The position numbers and the translations under genes are program-made. Shown piece by piece: positions 39,505 through 48,990 of a DNA stretch of 49,521 nt. The notes under the pieces are model-generated. The model did not search any database and had not been told where the DNA came from. It saw only the letters and a program-made list of their open reading frames with translations. How positions within the stretch are numbered: position 1 is the stretch's first letter; every line of letters starts with the position of its first letter. This DNA comes from Solihabitans fulvus (lineage in GTDB: Bacteria > Actinomycetota > Actinomycetes > Mycobacteriales > Pseudonocardiaceae): the NCBI RefSeq assembly GCF_008386585.1, contig NZ_VUOB01000060.1, forward strand, positions 1 to 49,521, in the 5' to 3' direction.

Positions 39505-40692
39505 GTGCACCGGCTGAACCTGTTGCTGCGCGAGCACCCGTGGCTCACGGACCTGCCGCTGTACCTGGTGCTGCTCGTGCCGCCCGGCCTGACCGACCGG
39601 CCCGACTACCAGCCGGTCTCGGTGCAGCTGGCCTTCAGTCTCTGCCTGGTGCTGCCGCTGCTGTGGCGACGGCGGCATCCGTTCGGGGCCGCCGCGGTCA
39701 TCATGGCCGTGGCCTGGGCGCAGTACTTCGCCATGGTGTGGGGCAGCGACTGGCACCGCACGGACCTCGTCGTCGCGGTGGCGCTGTACACCCTCGTGGT
39801 GCAGGGCAGGCGGCGCCAGGCCGCCCTGCTGACCTCGGTCGGCCTCGTGCTCGCCGTGACCTGGTCGCTCACCTGGTTCAGGGAGCTGCCGCAGGGCTGG
39901 TACCTGCTGGTCGTCTCGGTGGTGGCCGAGGCCGCCATCGCCTGGCTGCTCGGGGAGTTCATCCGCGCGAGGCGCGACTACGTCGAGGAGTTCGAGCGCC
40001 GCGCCGCGCTCGCCGAGTCGGAGCGGGCGGCGCTGGCCAGGGCCGCTGTTGCCGAGGAGAGGACGCACATCGCGCGCGAGCTGCACGACGTGGTCGCGCA
40101 CGCGATCAGCGTCATCGTCGTCAACGCGGAGGGAGCGAAACTCATGCGGCACAACGATCCCAGCGCGGTGGACCGCACGCTGGACACGGTGAGCAGGACG
40201 GGGCGGGCCGCGCTCGGCGAGCTCCGCAGGCTGCTCGAGGTGCTGCACGACGACGAGACGACCCGCGGCCCGCAGCCGTCCCTTGCCGAGCTGACCGAAC
40301 TCGTCGCGCGGGCCGGCGCCGGGCGTTCCGCGATCGCGCTGGACATCGTCGGCGACCCCGAGGACCTGCCGGCGAGCGCGGCGTTGCAGACCTACCGCAT
40401 CGTGCAGGAGTCGCTGACGAACGTGATCAAGCACGCGGCGCCCGACGCCGGCGCGCGCGTCGGCATCGACTTCGGCCTGCCGGGGCGGGCGCGGGTCGTG
40501 CGGATCGAGGTCGTCAACGACGCGGGCGCCCGGTCCGCGGGCAGCGGACTGCCGTCCTCGGGACACGGGCTGGCCGGCATGCGGCAGCGCGTCGCGCTGT
40601 TCCACGGCACGCTCGACGCGGGTCCCGGCCGGGACGGCGGTTTCGTGGTGCGGGCGATGCTGCCGATCACCTCGGACGAGGGCGCCGCGTGA
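39505..40692 (+). CDS. Sensor histidine kinase (HisKA_3/NarX type)
   Basis: A 395-residue kinase with about four to five N-terminal membrane segments (residues 15-155), a short coiled coil, the phospho-acceptor His194 in RELHDVVAHAISV, and a HATPase domain (QESLTNVIKHA, GHGLAGMRQRV). The stop overlaps its response regulator. This is a typical actinomycete two-component pair; the signal is unknown. Confidence 0.92.
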   Translation: MHRLNLLLREHPWLTDLPLYLVLLVPPGLTDRPDYQPVSVQLAFSLCLVLPLLWRRRHPFGAAAVIMAVAWAQYFAMVWGSDWHRTDLVVAVALYTLVVQGRRRQAALLTSVGLVLAVTWSLTWFRELPQGWYLLVVSVVAEAAIAWLLGEFIRARRDYVEEFERRAALAESERAALARAAVAEERTHIARELHDVVAHAISVIVVNAEGAKLMRHNDPSAVDRTLDTVSRTGRAALGELRRLLEVLHDDETTRGPQPSLAELTELVARAGAGRSAIALDIVGDPEDLPASAALQTYRIVQESLTNVIKHAAPDAGARVGIDFGLPGRARVVRIEVVNDAGARSAGSGLPSSGHGLAGMRQRVALFHGTLDAGPGRDGGFVVRAMLPITSDEGAA

Positions 40693-41354
40693 CCGAGTCG
40701 GCCCCGGCGGGGGTGCTGATCTGCGACGACCAGGAGCTGATGCGCGTCGGGCTGCGCATGGTGGTGGACAGCCAGCCCGACCTGACCGTGGTCGGCGAGG
40801 CGGGCGACGGCGCCAGCGCCGTCGAGAAGGCCGTCGCCCTGCGGCCCGACGTGATCCTGATGGACGTCCAGATGCCGGGCTTTGACGGCATCGAGGCCAC
40901 CGCGCGGATCGGCGCCGCACTGCCCGACGCGCGCATCCTCATCGTGACGACCTTCGACCTCGACGAGTACGCCTACGCGGCGCTGCGGGCCGGCGCGAGC
41001 GGGTTCCTGGTGAAGGACGCGCCGGCCGAACAGATGCTCGTCGCGATCCGGGGCGTGCTGCGCGGTGACGCGATGGTGTCCCCCTCGGTCACCCGCAGGT
41101 TGTTGGAGCGCTTCGTGATCGGCGCGGAGCCGGTGGACCGCGGCCGCCTCGACGCGCTGACCGAACGGGAGCGCGACGTCCTCGGCCTGCTCGCGAAGGG
41201 ACTGTCCAACGCGGAGATCGCGAGCCAGCTGTACCTGGGGGAGAGCACCGTCAAGACGCACGTCGGCCGGGTGCTGGCGAAGCTGGAGCTGCGCGACCGG
41301 GTGCACGCGGTGGTGTTCGCCTACGAGAGCGGCCTGATCCGGCCGGGCAGCTGA
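40689..41354 (+). CDS. NarL/LuxR-type response regulator
   Basis: A 221-residue regulator: receiver domain with phospho-acceptor Asp59 (LMDVQMPG) and switch Thr (VTTFD), then a LuxR helix-turn-helix (LTERERDVLGLLAKGLSNAEIASQL). The GTG start overlaps the kinase stop (GTGA), so the two are made together. Confidence 0.94.
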   Translation: MTESAPAGVLICDDQELMRVGLRMVVDSQPDLTVVGEAGDGASAVEKAVALRPDVILMDVQMPGFDGIEATARIGAALPDARILIVTTFDLDEYAYAALRAGASGFLVKDAPAEQMLVAIRGVLRGDAMVSPSVTRRLLERFVIGAEPVDRGRLDALTERERDVLGLLAKGLSNAEIASQLYLGESTVKTHVGRVLAKLELRDRVHAVVFAYESGLIRPGS

Positions 41355-41382
41355 CTGCCAGCCGCGCTCAGGCCAGCCCCGC

Positions 41383-42270
41383 TCAGGCCCGCCGGACCCG
41401 CTCGCCGACGAACCGCAGTGCGTCCGGGGTGACCCGGTTCCAGTAGCCCGCGTTGTGGTCGCCGTGGTCGAACGAGGCGACCTCGGGGCGCGCGCGGTCG
41501 GCGAGCTGCCGCGCGGAGGGGTAGAACGGGTCCTCCTGGCCGCACCACACGCCGAGCGCCAGCGTCGGGTCGAGCTGGTCGAGGTGCCGCAGCGGCTCGT
41601 TGTCGGCCCACAGCGCCTCGGTGTGGAACGCGTTGACGGTGCTCGCGTCGCCCCACTCGCGGAACAGCGCCGGGCTCAGCAGGGCGGTGACCGGCGGCGC
41701 CGCGGCGCGCCTTCTGGCGTACACCAGCGCGCCGAAGCAACCCATGGAGGTGCCGAGCGCGGCGGCGGGCACGCCGCCGGACCTGGTCAGCCCCAACGAG
41801 GTCAGCCACCGGGGCAGCTCGTCGTGCAGCATCGCCTGCGGGTCGTCGCCCTTGTCCTGGGCGATCCAGTAGGAGTCCGTGCCGCCGTCGACGGCGACCA
41901 GCGCGAACGGCGGCACGCCTGCCCCCAGCGCGGCGGTGAGGAACTTCGCCAGGGTGGTGTCGACCGCGACGTGCGCGTTGCCGCCCCTGCCGTAGAGCAC
42001 CAGGCACACCGGCAGCGTCGCCGGGTCGACACCCGTCGGCGCCGCGGTCACCACGTTCACGTCGCGGCCCCGCGCGGCCGACCGCATCGTGTGCTCGGCG
42101 ATGGGCACCGGCGGCACGTCGGGCACCGCGCCGTCCTCACCGGTCATGCCGAGCCTGCGCCGCAGCGCAGGCCCGCCCGGCAGCACGTCCTCGATCACGG
42201 CGACTCCCGCGCCGACCGCGCCGACGCCGGCGACCAGGCCGCCGATGAGCAGCCTCCTGCGTGTGATCAA
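41383..42270 (-). CDS. Tat-exported alpha/beta-hydrolase (esterase)
   Basis: A 295-residue esterase. I chose TTG 42270 because GGGGGAG lies 6 nt upstream; it places a twin-arginine signal (TRRRLLIGG followed by a hydrophobic stretch) at the very N-terminus. The nucleophile elbow is GTSMG; DHGDHNAGYW near the end holds a likely catalytic His. It resembles the esterase D/mycolyltransferase-like group. The longer in-frame start at 42405 would put about 45 residues before the signal. Confidence 0.82.
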   Translation of the reverse strand: MITRRRLLIGGLVAGVGAVGAGVAVIEDVLPGGPALRRRLGMTGEDGAVPDVPPVPIAEHTMRSAARGRDVNVVTAAPTGVDPATLPVCLVLYGRGGNAHVAVDTTLAKFLTAALGAGVPPFALVAVDGGTDSYWIAQDKGDDPQAMLHDELPRWLTSLGLTRSGGVPAAALGTSMGCFGALVYARRRAAAPPVTALLSPALFREWGDASTVNAFHTEALWADNEPLRHLDQLDPTLALGVWCGQEDPFYPSARQLADRARPEVASFDHGDHNAGYWNRVTPDALRFVGERVRRA

Positions 42271-42706
42271 GTCCGTCTCCCCCAAAGCGCGTCGCCGTCG
42301 GCCGTTCGTCGTACCGAAGACGAGGACGCGCCACCCGGGCGGAGGTTGCCAGTATCGTCCGATGGAACCCAAGAAAGCGGCCCCGTGGCCAATTCGAGCT
42401 GCCATCCTGTTCGCTTCTCGACGTCTTTCTGAAACGCAATTGAACTGCGCACACTACTGTCTGACAGCGATATTTCGAAGATCTTCCACAGATTGGGTGA
42501 AGCCTGATGGGAGGGCCTGTTGGCGCTGGTCGGGGGAAGGTCCGGGAATGCGGGCACTGTCCGGTTCCGCTGCGGTCGGTCCATGCTTGGCAACGACTCC
42601 GAAAGCCGCTGACGAGGGCCGAAAAGGTTCCGACAGTGGGTCGGAGTGGACACTCCAAAAACGGTGTCCCCAATTGTGTTTCTCCGAATGAGAAAAGAGA
42701 AGGCTA
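42271..42706. other. Divergent intergenic region
   Basis: A 436-bp region between the esterase and the lamin-tail protein. The right half is AT-richer and must hold the promoter of the secreted protein. I see no RNA gene, no strong operator and no convincing coding sequence in it. Confidence 0.5.
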
Positions 42707-43312
42707 ATGCGCAAGGGAATGCTGGCGTCCGCCGCACTCGCGGTGTTGGCGCTGGGCACCATGTTCAGCGGCCCCGCGGCTTCGGCCAGCGAACAGCAGA
42801 TCGCCCCCAAGGTGGTCTCCAGCACCATCACGATCAGCCAGATCGCCACCAGGGGACCGGCCGGTCAGAACGACCAGTACATCGAACTGCACAACATCAG
42901 CGCGCAGCCCGTGTCGCTGTCCAACTGGTCCGTCAAGGCATGCCTCGCCGGCACCCAGGTCGTCACCGAACTGACGTTCCCGGCCGGCACGATGCTCCAG
43001 CCGCAGGGTCAGATCAGCTCGTACCTGCTGCTGGTCAACCCGACCGGATACAGCAGGGCCGTCGGCGAGGACGCCGACTTCTTCATCACGATCCCCGACT
43101 CCGGCGGCGTGATGCTGGCCAACCAGTTCGGCAGCAAGATCGACTCGGTGGGCTTCTCCAGCAACGCGTGCGCGTCCAGGACGCCTGCGGTGCCGCAGAA
43201 CGCGAACCTCGACCAGGCCTCGCTGCGGGTGCAGAACACCGGCGTGAACCAGCAGGACTTCGTCCTCTACGGCCCGTCGACCTTCCAGCGCAACCAGAGC
43301 TCGGTCGGCTAG
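42707..43312 (+). CDS. Secreted lamin tail domain (LTD) protein
   Basis: A 201-residue protein with a Sec signal peptide (MRKGMLASAALAVLALGTMF, then cleavage after ASA) and one LTD fold: VVSSTITISQI...DQYIELHNISAQPVSLSNWSV is the family signature. Bacterial LTD proteins are extracellular, often bound to surfaces or enzymes; the role is not known. AGAAGG lies upstream of ATG 42707. Confidence 0.85.
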   Translation: MRKGMLASAALAVLALGTMFSGPAASASEQQIAPKVVSSTITISQIATRGPAGQNDQYIELHNISAQPVSLSNWSVKACLAGTQVVTELTFPAGTMLQPQGQISSYLLLVNPTGYSRAVGEDADFFITIPDSGGVMLANQFGSKIDSVGFSSNACASRTPAVPQNANLDQASLRVQNTGVNQQDFVLYGPSTFQRNQSSVG

Positions 43313-43370
43313 TCACTGATTGATCGTTCCTCGCACCACGGGATATCGACTCACCGCATGGCCGCACAGA

Positions 43371-43402
43371 GGGCCGGGTCGTCCGAGCGGACGACCCGGC
43401 CC
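43371..43402. terminator. Bidirectional hairpin terminator
   Basis: A perfect 14-bp stem (43371-43384 with 43389-43402) and a GAGC loop between the convergent LTD and protease genes. Confidence 0.8.
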
Positions 43403-43415
43403 GACCGGTGTCCCG

Positions 43416-46400
43416 CTACCTCTCCCGGCCGTGGTGGGTGCTGCCGGCCGGGGTGAGCCGGTAGACGTTCTGCACGGTCTGGTCCACGGTGTTCCCGGCC
43501 GCGTCGGACGCCCGCACGTGCAGCCACACCTGCGCGATGGGCAGGTCTGGCTGCGCCACGGTGACGTCGTAGCGGCCGTCGCCGAGCGAGACCTCCCGCG
43601 CCGGCTGCCAGGTGGCGCCGCTGTCAGTGCTGGCGGACACCTGGAGCGCGGTCACCGGAGCGGGATTCGGGACGCCGGAGTGCATGCCGGCGGTGACCCC
43701 GAAGGTGAACGGGCGGCCGCCCGGCGTGGTGTTGTCCTGGCCGAGATCGAGCTGGTAGCGCAACTGGAGCAGCGGTTGGAACACACACAGCGAACCCTGT
43801 TCGGTCTGGCAGGACGCGTCGGGGTGCTGGGCGGCGGTCGGCTGGTCGGAGTGGAACGTCCACGTGGTGCTGGCCCGCTGCGGCAGCGGCACCGCCCCGG
43901 GCTGTGCCGGCACCGGACCGTCGTCGACCAGCGTGTAGACACCGGGGCCCGCGCCGAGCGTGAAGGTGGGGTATGGCCTGGTGACCGTCATCGGGTTGGC
44001 CGCGATCTCCTTGCCGCCCTGGAACATCCGCACCGTGCTCTGGTAGTCCGGCCACGACTGGATGTAGTGGCTCGGGTCGCTGTCCTGGAAGAACCACGGC
44101 GGGATGAACAGGTTGCCGTCCGGCCCGCTCCGGCACAGCCCGCACGGGATCCCGATGGGATTGCCCGACGACGCGGACTCCACCGCGTACTGCAACACCG
44201 GCGACCGGAACCAGTGCTCGTCGGGCCGCGCGTCCTGTCCTGGCGGATAGCGGTCGAACGTCTCCATGGCGAACTGCTGGCCGCCGCCGACGGCGCCGGT
44301 CTCCCGGTGCCACAGCACGGTGTTGTCCGCAGGGCCGACGAACTCGACCATGCCGGCCGGCGCGGTGAACCTGGTCAGCGGGCTGAAGTCGACGGCGGCG
44401 TGCGGACCGAACGCGAACCACGAGTGCACGTAGGTCGTCGGGCTGTTCGCGTGGTAGGTCGTCGGGATCCGCACCAGCCGCGACCGGTCAACCGGATGCT
44501 CGACCGCCCTGGTGTTCTCCTGGTGGTAGAACAGGTCGACCATCGACCCCGGTGCGCTCTGGCTGTTCAGCTGCACAGTGACGGTCCTGCCGTCGAGCTG
44601 GGCGCGCAGCGCCTCGCCCTCCGCGTCGCTCAGGGACAGCTGCGCCAACGGCTGGTCGCGCAGCCCGGTGATCGGCAGCGCGCCGGCCTGCTGCACGTAG
44701 GGCGCGGTGGCCAACGCGCCGCCCGCGGCCGCGTCGGCGGCGGCCTGCACGGCGGTCGTGCTGGCATAGCTCACCGGATCCATCCCGGCGGGGACCTGGA
44801 TGGGCACCAGGACGAGCTTGCCCCGCACGTCGGCACCCTGCCCCGCGAGCACCACGGGCAGCTCGTGATAGCCGGGCAGCGCGGCGCGCACCGCGAACGG
44901 CCGGTAGTCGGGGTGCAGCACCGTGCCGGCGGGACTCGTGCGGGCCGTCAGCGCGGGATCGGCCAACACCCACTTCTCCTGGAGGGTGAGGAAACCCGTC
45001 CGCGCCGGGCCGACCGGGGTGACGTAGAAGCGGTAGCCCGGCGTGAACAGGCTGCCTTCCGCGTTGGTGCCGGCGCCGATGCTCGCCTCCACCTCGGCCC
45101 CGCCGCGGATCACCTGCGCCAGATGGAACAGCTGGTCGGTCGGCTGCCGGTCGGACACCCCGAGCGGGACGTCCGTCGAGCCGTCGACGGACAGCGTCGC
45201 GTCTGTCGTCGGCGTGATCTCGTCGCTGACCAACACGTCGTACCGGCGCACGTCCACGCCGACCGCCGCAGTCCACATCATCGCCGAGTACACGTCGCCC
45301 CTTGGCACTCGGACCGTGCCGACACCGGCCTGGATCGGCACCGAGTAGCCGACCACCGCGAACGGGTCGGCCGAGGCGCTCGGCTGCGCGGTGAGGTCGA
45401 GCAGGGTGGCCAGGCCGTCCGCGACGGGCTTGCCCCGGAAGTCGGTCATCCGCAGGGTGAGCGCCACGGTGTCCGGCGCGCGGTAGGCGCTGACGGGCGT
45501 GCGGAGCTGCACCGAGCCGTCGGCGGTGCGCGCGGTGACCACACCGCCGAGGGAGCCGACCGAGGCGGTGCGCGCGTCGACGGTCAGCCCGACGGCGGCC
45601 GCGCCGTGCGCCGGCACGGTGACGCTCGACGCGGCGAGCACGGCCGTCCCGGCGGGCAGCGCGGCGCCGGTGTACGCGGCGAGCGACGGCGCGAGGGCGA
45701 GCGTGACCGGGTCCGGGGAGTCGTTGGTGTAGTTGAGTTGCGCGGTCACCGGGGCCGCGTCGCCGGACAGTCGCCCGAAGGACACCGCGTCGGTGGCGCG
45801 CACCTGTTGCCGCACGGCCCTTGCGACGTCCAGCCGCCCGGATCCCTCCTCGTGCCACGGCCCGCCGACGTCCTGCGCGCTGGACACGAGCGCCTGGCGC
45901 AGGTCCGCCGCGTGCCAGCCGGGATGCTGCTCGGCCAGGATCGCCGCGGCCCCCGCCACGTGCGGGGTCGCCATGGAGGTGCCGCTCGCGGAGGTGTACA
46001 GGTCGTTGACCGGGTCGCCCATCGAGGTGCCGGCCGCCCTGGCCGCCACGATGTTGACGCCCGGCGCGCTGATGTTGGGCTTCACCGCGCCGTCGCCGAA
46101 CCGGGGTCCCCGGCTGGAGAACGGCGCGAACTGGTCCTTCTTGTCCACGGCGCCGACGGCGAGCGCGCCGTCCGCGTCGGCCGGGCTGGCGATGGAGACT
46201 GCGGGACCGCTGTTGCCGGCCGCCACCACGAACAGCGTGCCGGTCTTCGCGGTCAGGTCGTTCACCGCGTCGGTGACCGGGCCGCCGCCGGTCGGCGAGT
46301 CCTCGCCGAGGCTCATGCTGACCACCGGCACCTGGGGTGCGATCCACTCCATGCCGGCGATCACCCAGGAGTCGAGGCCGTACCCGCTGCTGTCGAGCAC

Positions 46401-47303
46401 GCGGCCGACGACGAGCCTCGCGCCGGGCGCGACTCCCTTGTACCTGCCGGCGGAACCCGTCCCGGTGCCCGCGAGGATGGACGCGACGTGCGTGCCGTGC
46501 CCGACCCCGTCGGCCATGGTGCCCTCGTCGGTGAAGTCCTGGGCCGCGACGACCTTGCCGGCCAGGTCGGGATGCGTCGCGTCGATGCCGGTGTCCAGCA
46601 CGCCGACGGTGACCCCGGTGCCGTCGTAGCCCGCCTGCCACGCGGCGGGCGCGCCGACCTGCGGCACGCTCTGGTCCAGTCGCACCGAGACCCTGCGGTC
46701 CAGCCACACCTTGGCCACCGGCAGGGTGGCGCTGCGCGCCTGGATCGAGGAGTGCAGCGCGGCCCAGAACTGCGCGGCGCGCGCGGTGTCCACGCGCATC
46801 GCCGCGCCGTTGACGGACGGCAGCTCCCGGACCGAGGTGGTGGCCGCGAGGGCCGAGGACCGTTGCCGCGCCGACGACCTCGCGTCCCGATAGGTGACGA
46901 TCACGGGCACACTCGTGGCGTTGTCGGCCACGCCCTCCCGCACCAACTCCTTGACGTTGAACAACTCCCGGTCCAGCGCGCCGCTGTCCACCTGCTGGCG
47001 CGCGTCGGAGGGCAGCACGTACACGCCGTCGGCCGTCCGCATCGTGAGGAAGTACGGGGTCGAGCCGTCCGACCGGTCCGCCGGCGTGACCTCGACCAGC
47101 GGCGAGGCTCCCGGCCGCTCGCCGTAGGACACCCGGTCGCCGGTGATCAGCGTGACGGAGTGCGTGGGTGTCGCGGTCGCGCCAGTGGCGGTGGCCGGCG
47201 CGCCGGTGGCCGGAGCGCCGACGGTCACGGCCACGGTCGTGACGGCGACGGCGGCCACGGCGAACCACGTGCGTCGCCAGTGATGGCGTGCGTGCAGGGT
47301 CAT
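43416..47303 (-). CDS. Large secreted subtilisin-like serine protease (S8)
   Basis: A 1295-residue protein with a signal peptide, a propeptide, and an S8 catalytic domain with Asp237 (VLDTGID), His269 (GHGTHV) and Ser443 (SGTSMATPHVAG). About 700 C-terminal residues follow, with beta-rich domains that probably bind substrate or cell wall. GAGGAGGG stands just before ATG 47303. Its divergent neighbour is a TrmB/LuxR-type regulator, a pairing common for actinomycete subtilases. Confidence 0.95.
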   Translation of the reverse strand: MTLHARHHWRRTWFAVAAVAVTTVAVTVGAPATGAPATATGATATPTHSVTLITGDRVSYGERPGASPLVEVTPADRSDGSTPYFLTMRTADGVYVLPSDARQQVDSGALDRELFNVKELVREGVADNATSVPVIVTYRDARSSARQRSSALAATTSVRELPSVNGAAMRVDTARAAQFWAALHSSIQARSATLPVAKVWLDRRVSVRLDQSVPQVGAPAAWQAGYDGTGVTVGVLDTGIDATHPDLAGKVVAAQDFTDEGTMADGVGHGTHVASILAGTGTGSAGRYKGVAPGARLVVGRVLDSSGYGLDSWVIAGMEWIAPQVPVVSMSLGEDSPTGGGPVTDAVNDLTAKTGTLFVVAAGNSGPAVSIASPADADGALAVGAVDKKDQFAPFSSRGPRFGDGAVKPNISAPGVNIVAARAAGTSMGDPVNDLYTSASGTSMATPHVAGAAAILAEQHPGWHAADLRQALVSSAQDVGGPWHEEGSGRLDVARAVRQQVRATDAVSFGRLSGDAAPVTAQLNYTNDSPDPVTLALAPSLAAYTGAALPAGTAVLAASSVTVPAHGAAAVGLTVDARTASVGSLGGVVTARTADGSVQLRTPVSAYRAPDTVALTLRMTDFRGKPVADGLATLLDLTAQPSASADPFAVVGYSVPIQAGVGTVRVPRGDVYSAMMWTAAVGVDVRRYDVLVSDEITPTTDATLSVDGSTDVPLGVSDRQPTDQLFHLAQVIRGGAEVEASIGAGTNAEGSLFTPGYRFYVTPVGPARTGFLTLQEKWVLADPALTARTSPAGTVLHPDYRPFAVRAALPGYHELPVVLAGQGADVRGKLVLVPIQVPAGMDPVSYASTTAVQAAADAAAGGALATAPYVQQAGALPITGLRDQPLAQLSLSDAEGEALRAQLDGRTVTVQLNSQSAPGSMVDLFYHQENTRAVEHPVDRSRLVRIPTTYHANSPTTYVHSWFAFGPHAAVDFSPLTRFTAPAGMVEFVGPADNTVLWHRETGAVGGGQQFAMETFDRYPPGQDARPDEHWFRSPVLQYAVESASSGNPIGIPCGLCRSGPDGNLFIPPWFFQDSDPSHYIQSWPDYQSTVRMFQGGKEIAANPMTVTRPYPTFTLGAGPGVYTLVDDGPVPAQPGAVPLPQRASTTWTFHSDQPTAAQHPDASCQTEQGSLCVFQPLLQLRYQLDLGQDNTTPGGRPFTFGVTAGMHSGVPNPAPVTALQVSASTDSGATWQPAREVSLGDGRYDVTVAQPDLPIAQVWLHVRASDAAGNTVDQTVQNVYRLTPAGSTHHGRER

Positions 47304-47474
47304 GACGACCCTCCTCTCGGAGCGGACGACAGGAATACGGGCGAGGGTGAAATGTGGTGGTGAGAAATGAGGATGAGTGTCCGGATCCGGGTCCGAAAGT
47401 CTTTGTCGCGGCGAAAAGTGGCCGTTGGCGAGTTCCCGCCAGTGCCTATGTCATGCCGGGCGTAACGTTGCGCC

Positions 47475-48455
47475 ATGCTTGACGTCATAGGACTCGATCC
47501 GACGGAACAGGCGCTCTATGAACACCTTGTCTCGGCGTCCCCGTGCACCCACGACGAAATCGCCTCGGCCCTGGCGATCAACAACGGCCGACTGTCCGTC
47601 GTGCTGGATCGCCTGATGGCTCGTGGCCTGGTCAGCCGCGTGCCGGGATCCCCGGTGCGCTGGGCCACCACGACCCCGAACGTCGCGTTGGAGGTGCTTT
47701 TCCTGGAACAAGAGGAGCGAATCCGGCGGGGCCGGTTGTTCGCCGAGCAACTAACCGCCATCTACCACCAGGCCAGTGCGACCGGAGATCCCGCGACACT
47801 GGTCGAGGTGATCAGCGGCCCGGCCGCGATCGCCCAGCACTTCGAACAGATCCAGCGCAGCGCCACCAGGGAGATCCGCGCGATCGACAAACCGCCGTAC
47901 GCGGCGGGGCCGCTGGCCAACCACCCGGTGGAACTGGAGATGCTGCGGCGCGGCATCTCCTATCGGGTGATCTACGACCCGAGCGGCCTCGAGCGGTTCC
48001 ACGACCTGCCGACCGAACTGGAGATCAGCCTCGCGCACGGCGAGCAGGCGCGGGTGCTGCCCGACGCGCCGATCAAGCTGTGCGTCGCCGACGACCGGCT
48101 CGGCCTCATTCCCTTACAGGCCGCGCCGCCCGCGATCGAGAGCATCATCGTGGTGCACCGGTCGGCGCTGCTGGACGCGTTGTGCGCGCTGTTCGACACG
48201 CTGTGGGACCAGGCGATGCCGTTGCCGCTGAACTCGGTGGCGGACAGCCCGGCGGGGCCGACGCTGGAGGAGCGGCGGCTGTTGGCGTTGCTGACCACCG
48301 GGATGCCCGACGAGTCGATCGCCAAGCAGATGGGCCTGAGCCACCGGACGTTCCAGCGCCGCCTGCACGCCCTGTTGGCGCGGGTGGGCGCGAAGACGAG
48401 GTTCCAGGCCGGCCTGCGCGCGGCGCACCTCGGCTGGGTCACGCCGCGTCCGTGA
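47475..48455 (+). CDS. TrmB-like/LuxR-type transcriptional regulator with a TTA codon
   Basis: A 326-residue regulator: N-terminal TrmB-like winged helix (GLDPTEQALYEHLV...INNGRLSVVLDRLMARGLVSRV), a sensor middle part, and a C-terminal LuxR-type helix-turn-helix (DESIAKQMGLSHRTFQRRLHALL). Leu214 is encoded by TTA (48114-48116), the rare codon that depends on the bldA tRNA in streptomycetes and relatives. It probably controls the divergent protease. Confidence 0.88.
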   Translation: MLDVIGLDPTEQALYEHLVSASPCTHDEIASALAINNGRLSVVLDRLMARGLVSRVPGSPVRWATTTPNVALEVLFLEQEERIRRGRLFAEQLTAIYHQASATGDPATLVEVISGPAAIAQHFEQIQRSATREIRAIDKPPYAAGPLANHPVELEMLRRGISYRVIYDPSGLERFHDLPTELEISLAHGEQARVLPDAPIKLCVADDRLGLIPLQAAPPAIESIIVVHRSALLDALCALFDTLWDQAMPLPLNSVADSPAGPTLEERRLLALLTTGMPDESIAKQMGLSHRTFQRRLHALLARVGAKTRFQAGLRAAHLGWVTPRP

Positions 48456-48458
48456 GCG

Positions 48459-48842
48459 CTACGGCATCACCACGAGTTCGTAGTCGCCCGGCTGGAGCCG
48501 GTCCGGCAGCCGCAGCTCGGCCAGGGCGGTGAGCAGAGCGGTCGGCTCGCAGCTGAACCGCACTCGCTGCGCGGGCCCGCCGTCGGCGATCCGGTGCAGC
48601 GCCAGCTCGTACTCGGCGACCTCGGCGAGGTGCGGGATGTCGGCGGCGTGCTCGGCGAGGTAGGCCACGAAGTCGGCGGCCTCCCGCAGCACCCTCGGCT
48701 GGTAGGTGTGCGCGCGGCGGTAGCCGTGGAACAGTTCGCGCAGGCCGGGCTCGCCCCGGTCGAGCAGCACCATCCGAACGGTGTACTGGAGGACGTCCGC
48801 CAGCTCGTGGGGCACCTGGGTGTCGACTCGGCAGCCGTTCAT
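48459..48842 (-). CDS. Hypothetical protein, 127 aa
   Basis: A compact, mostly helical 127-residue protein. ADFVAYLAEHAADIPHLAEVAEYELALHRI recalls the helical N-terminal part of HvfC/DUF2063-like proteins, but the match is weak and I do not assign a function. ATG 48842. It converges on the TrmB/LuxR regulator with only 3 bp between the genes. Confidence 0.6.
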   Translation of the reverse strand: MNGCRVDTQVPHELADVLQYTVRMVLLDRGEPGLRELFHGYRRAHTYQPRVLREAADFVAYLAEHAADIPHLAEVAEYELALHRIADGGPAQRVRFSCEPTALLTALAELRLPDRLQPGDYELVVMP

Positions 48843-48990
48843 GACGCATGATGCGCACGCCTCGATCAGAGCGCGGTCATTTCCGCTTCAGCCGGAATGA
48901 CCTGCGCGTCGGCGTCGGCTGGTTGGCGCTCGTGGTTGGCGCTCGGCCTAGACTTCGGGCCAACGACCGGCCGGACCCGGGAGGCCTTGA

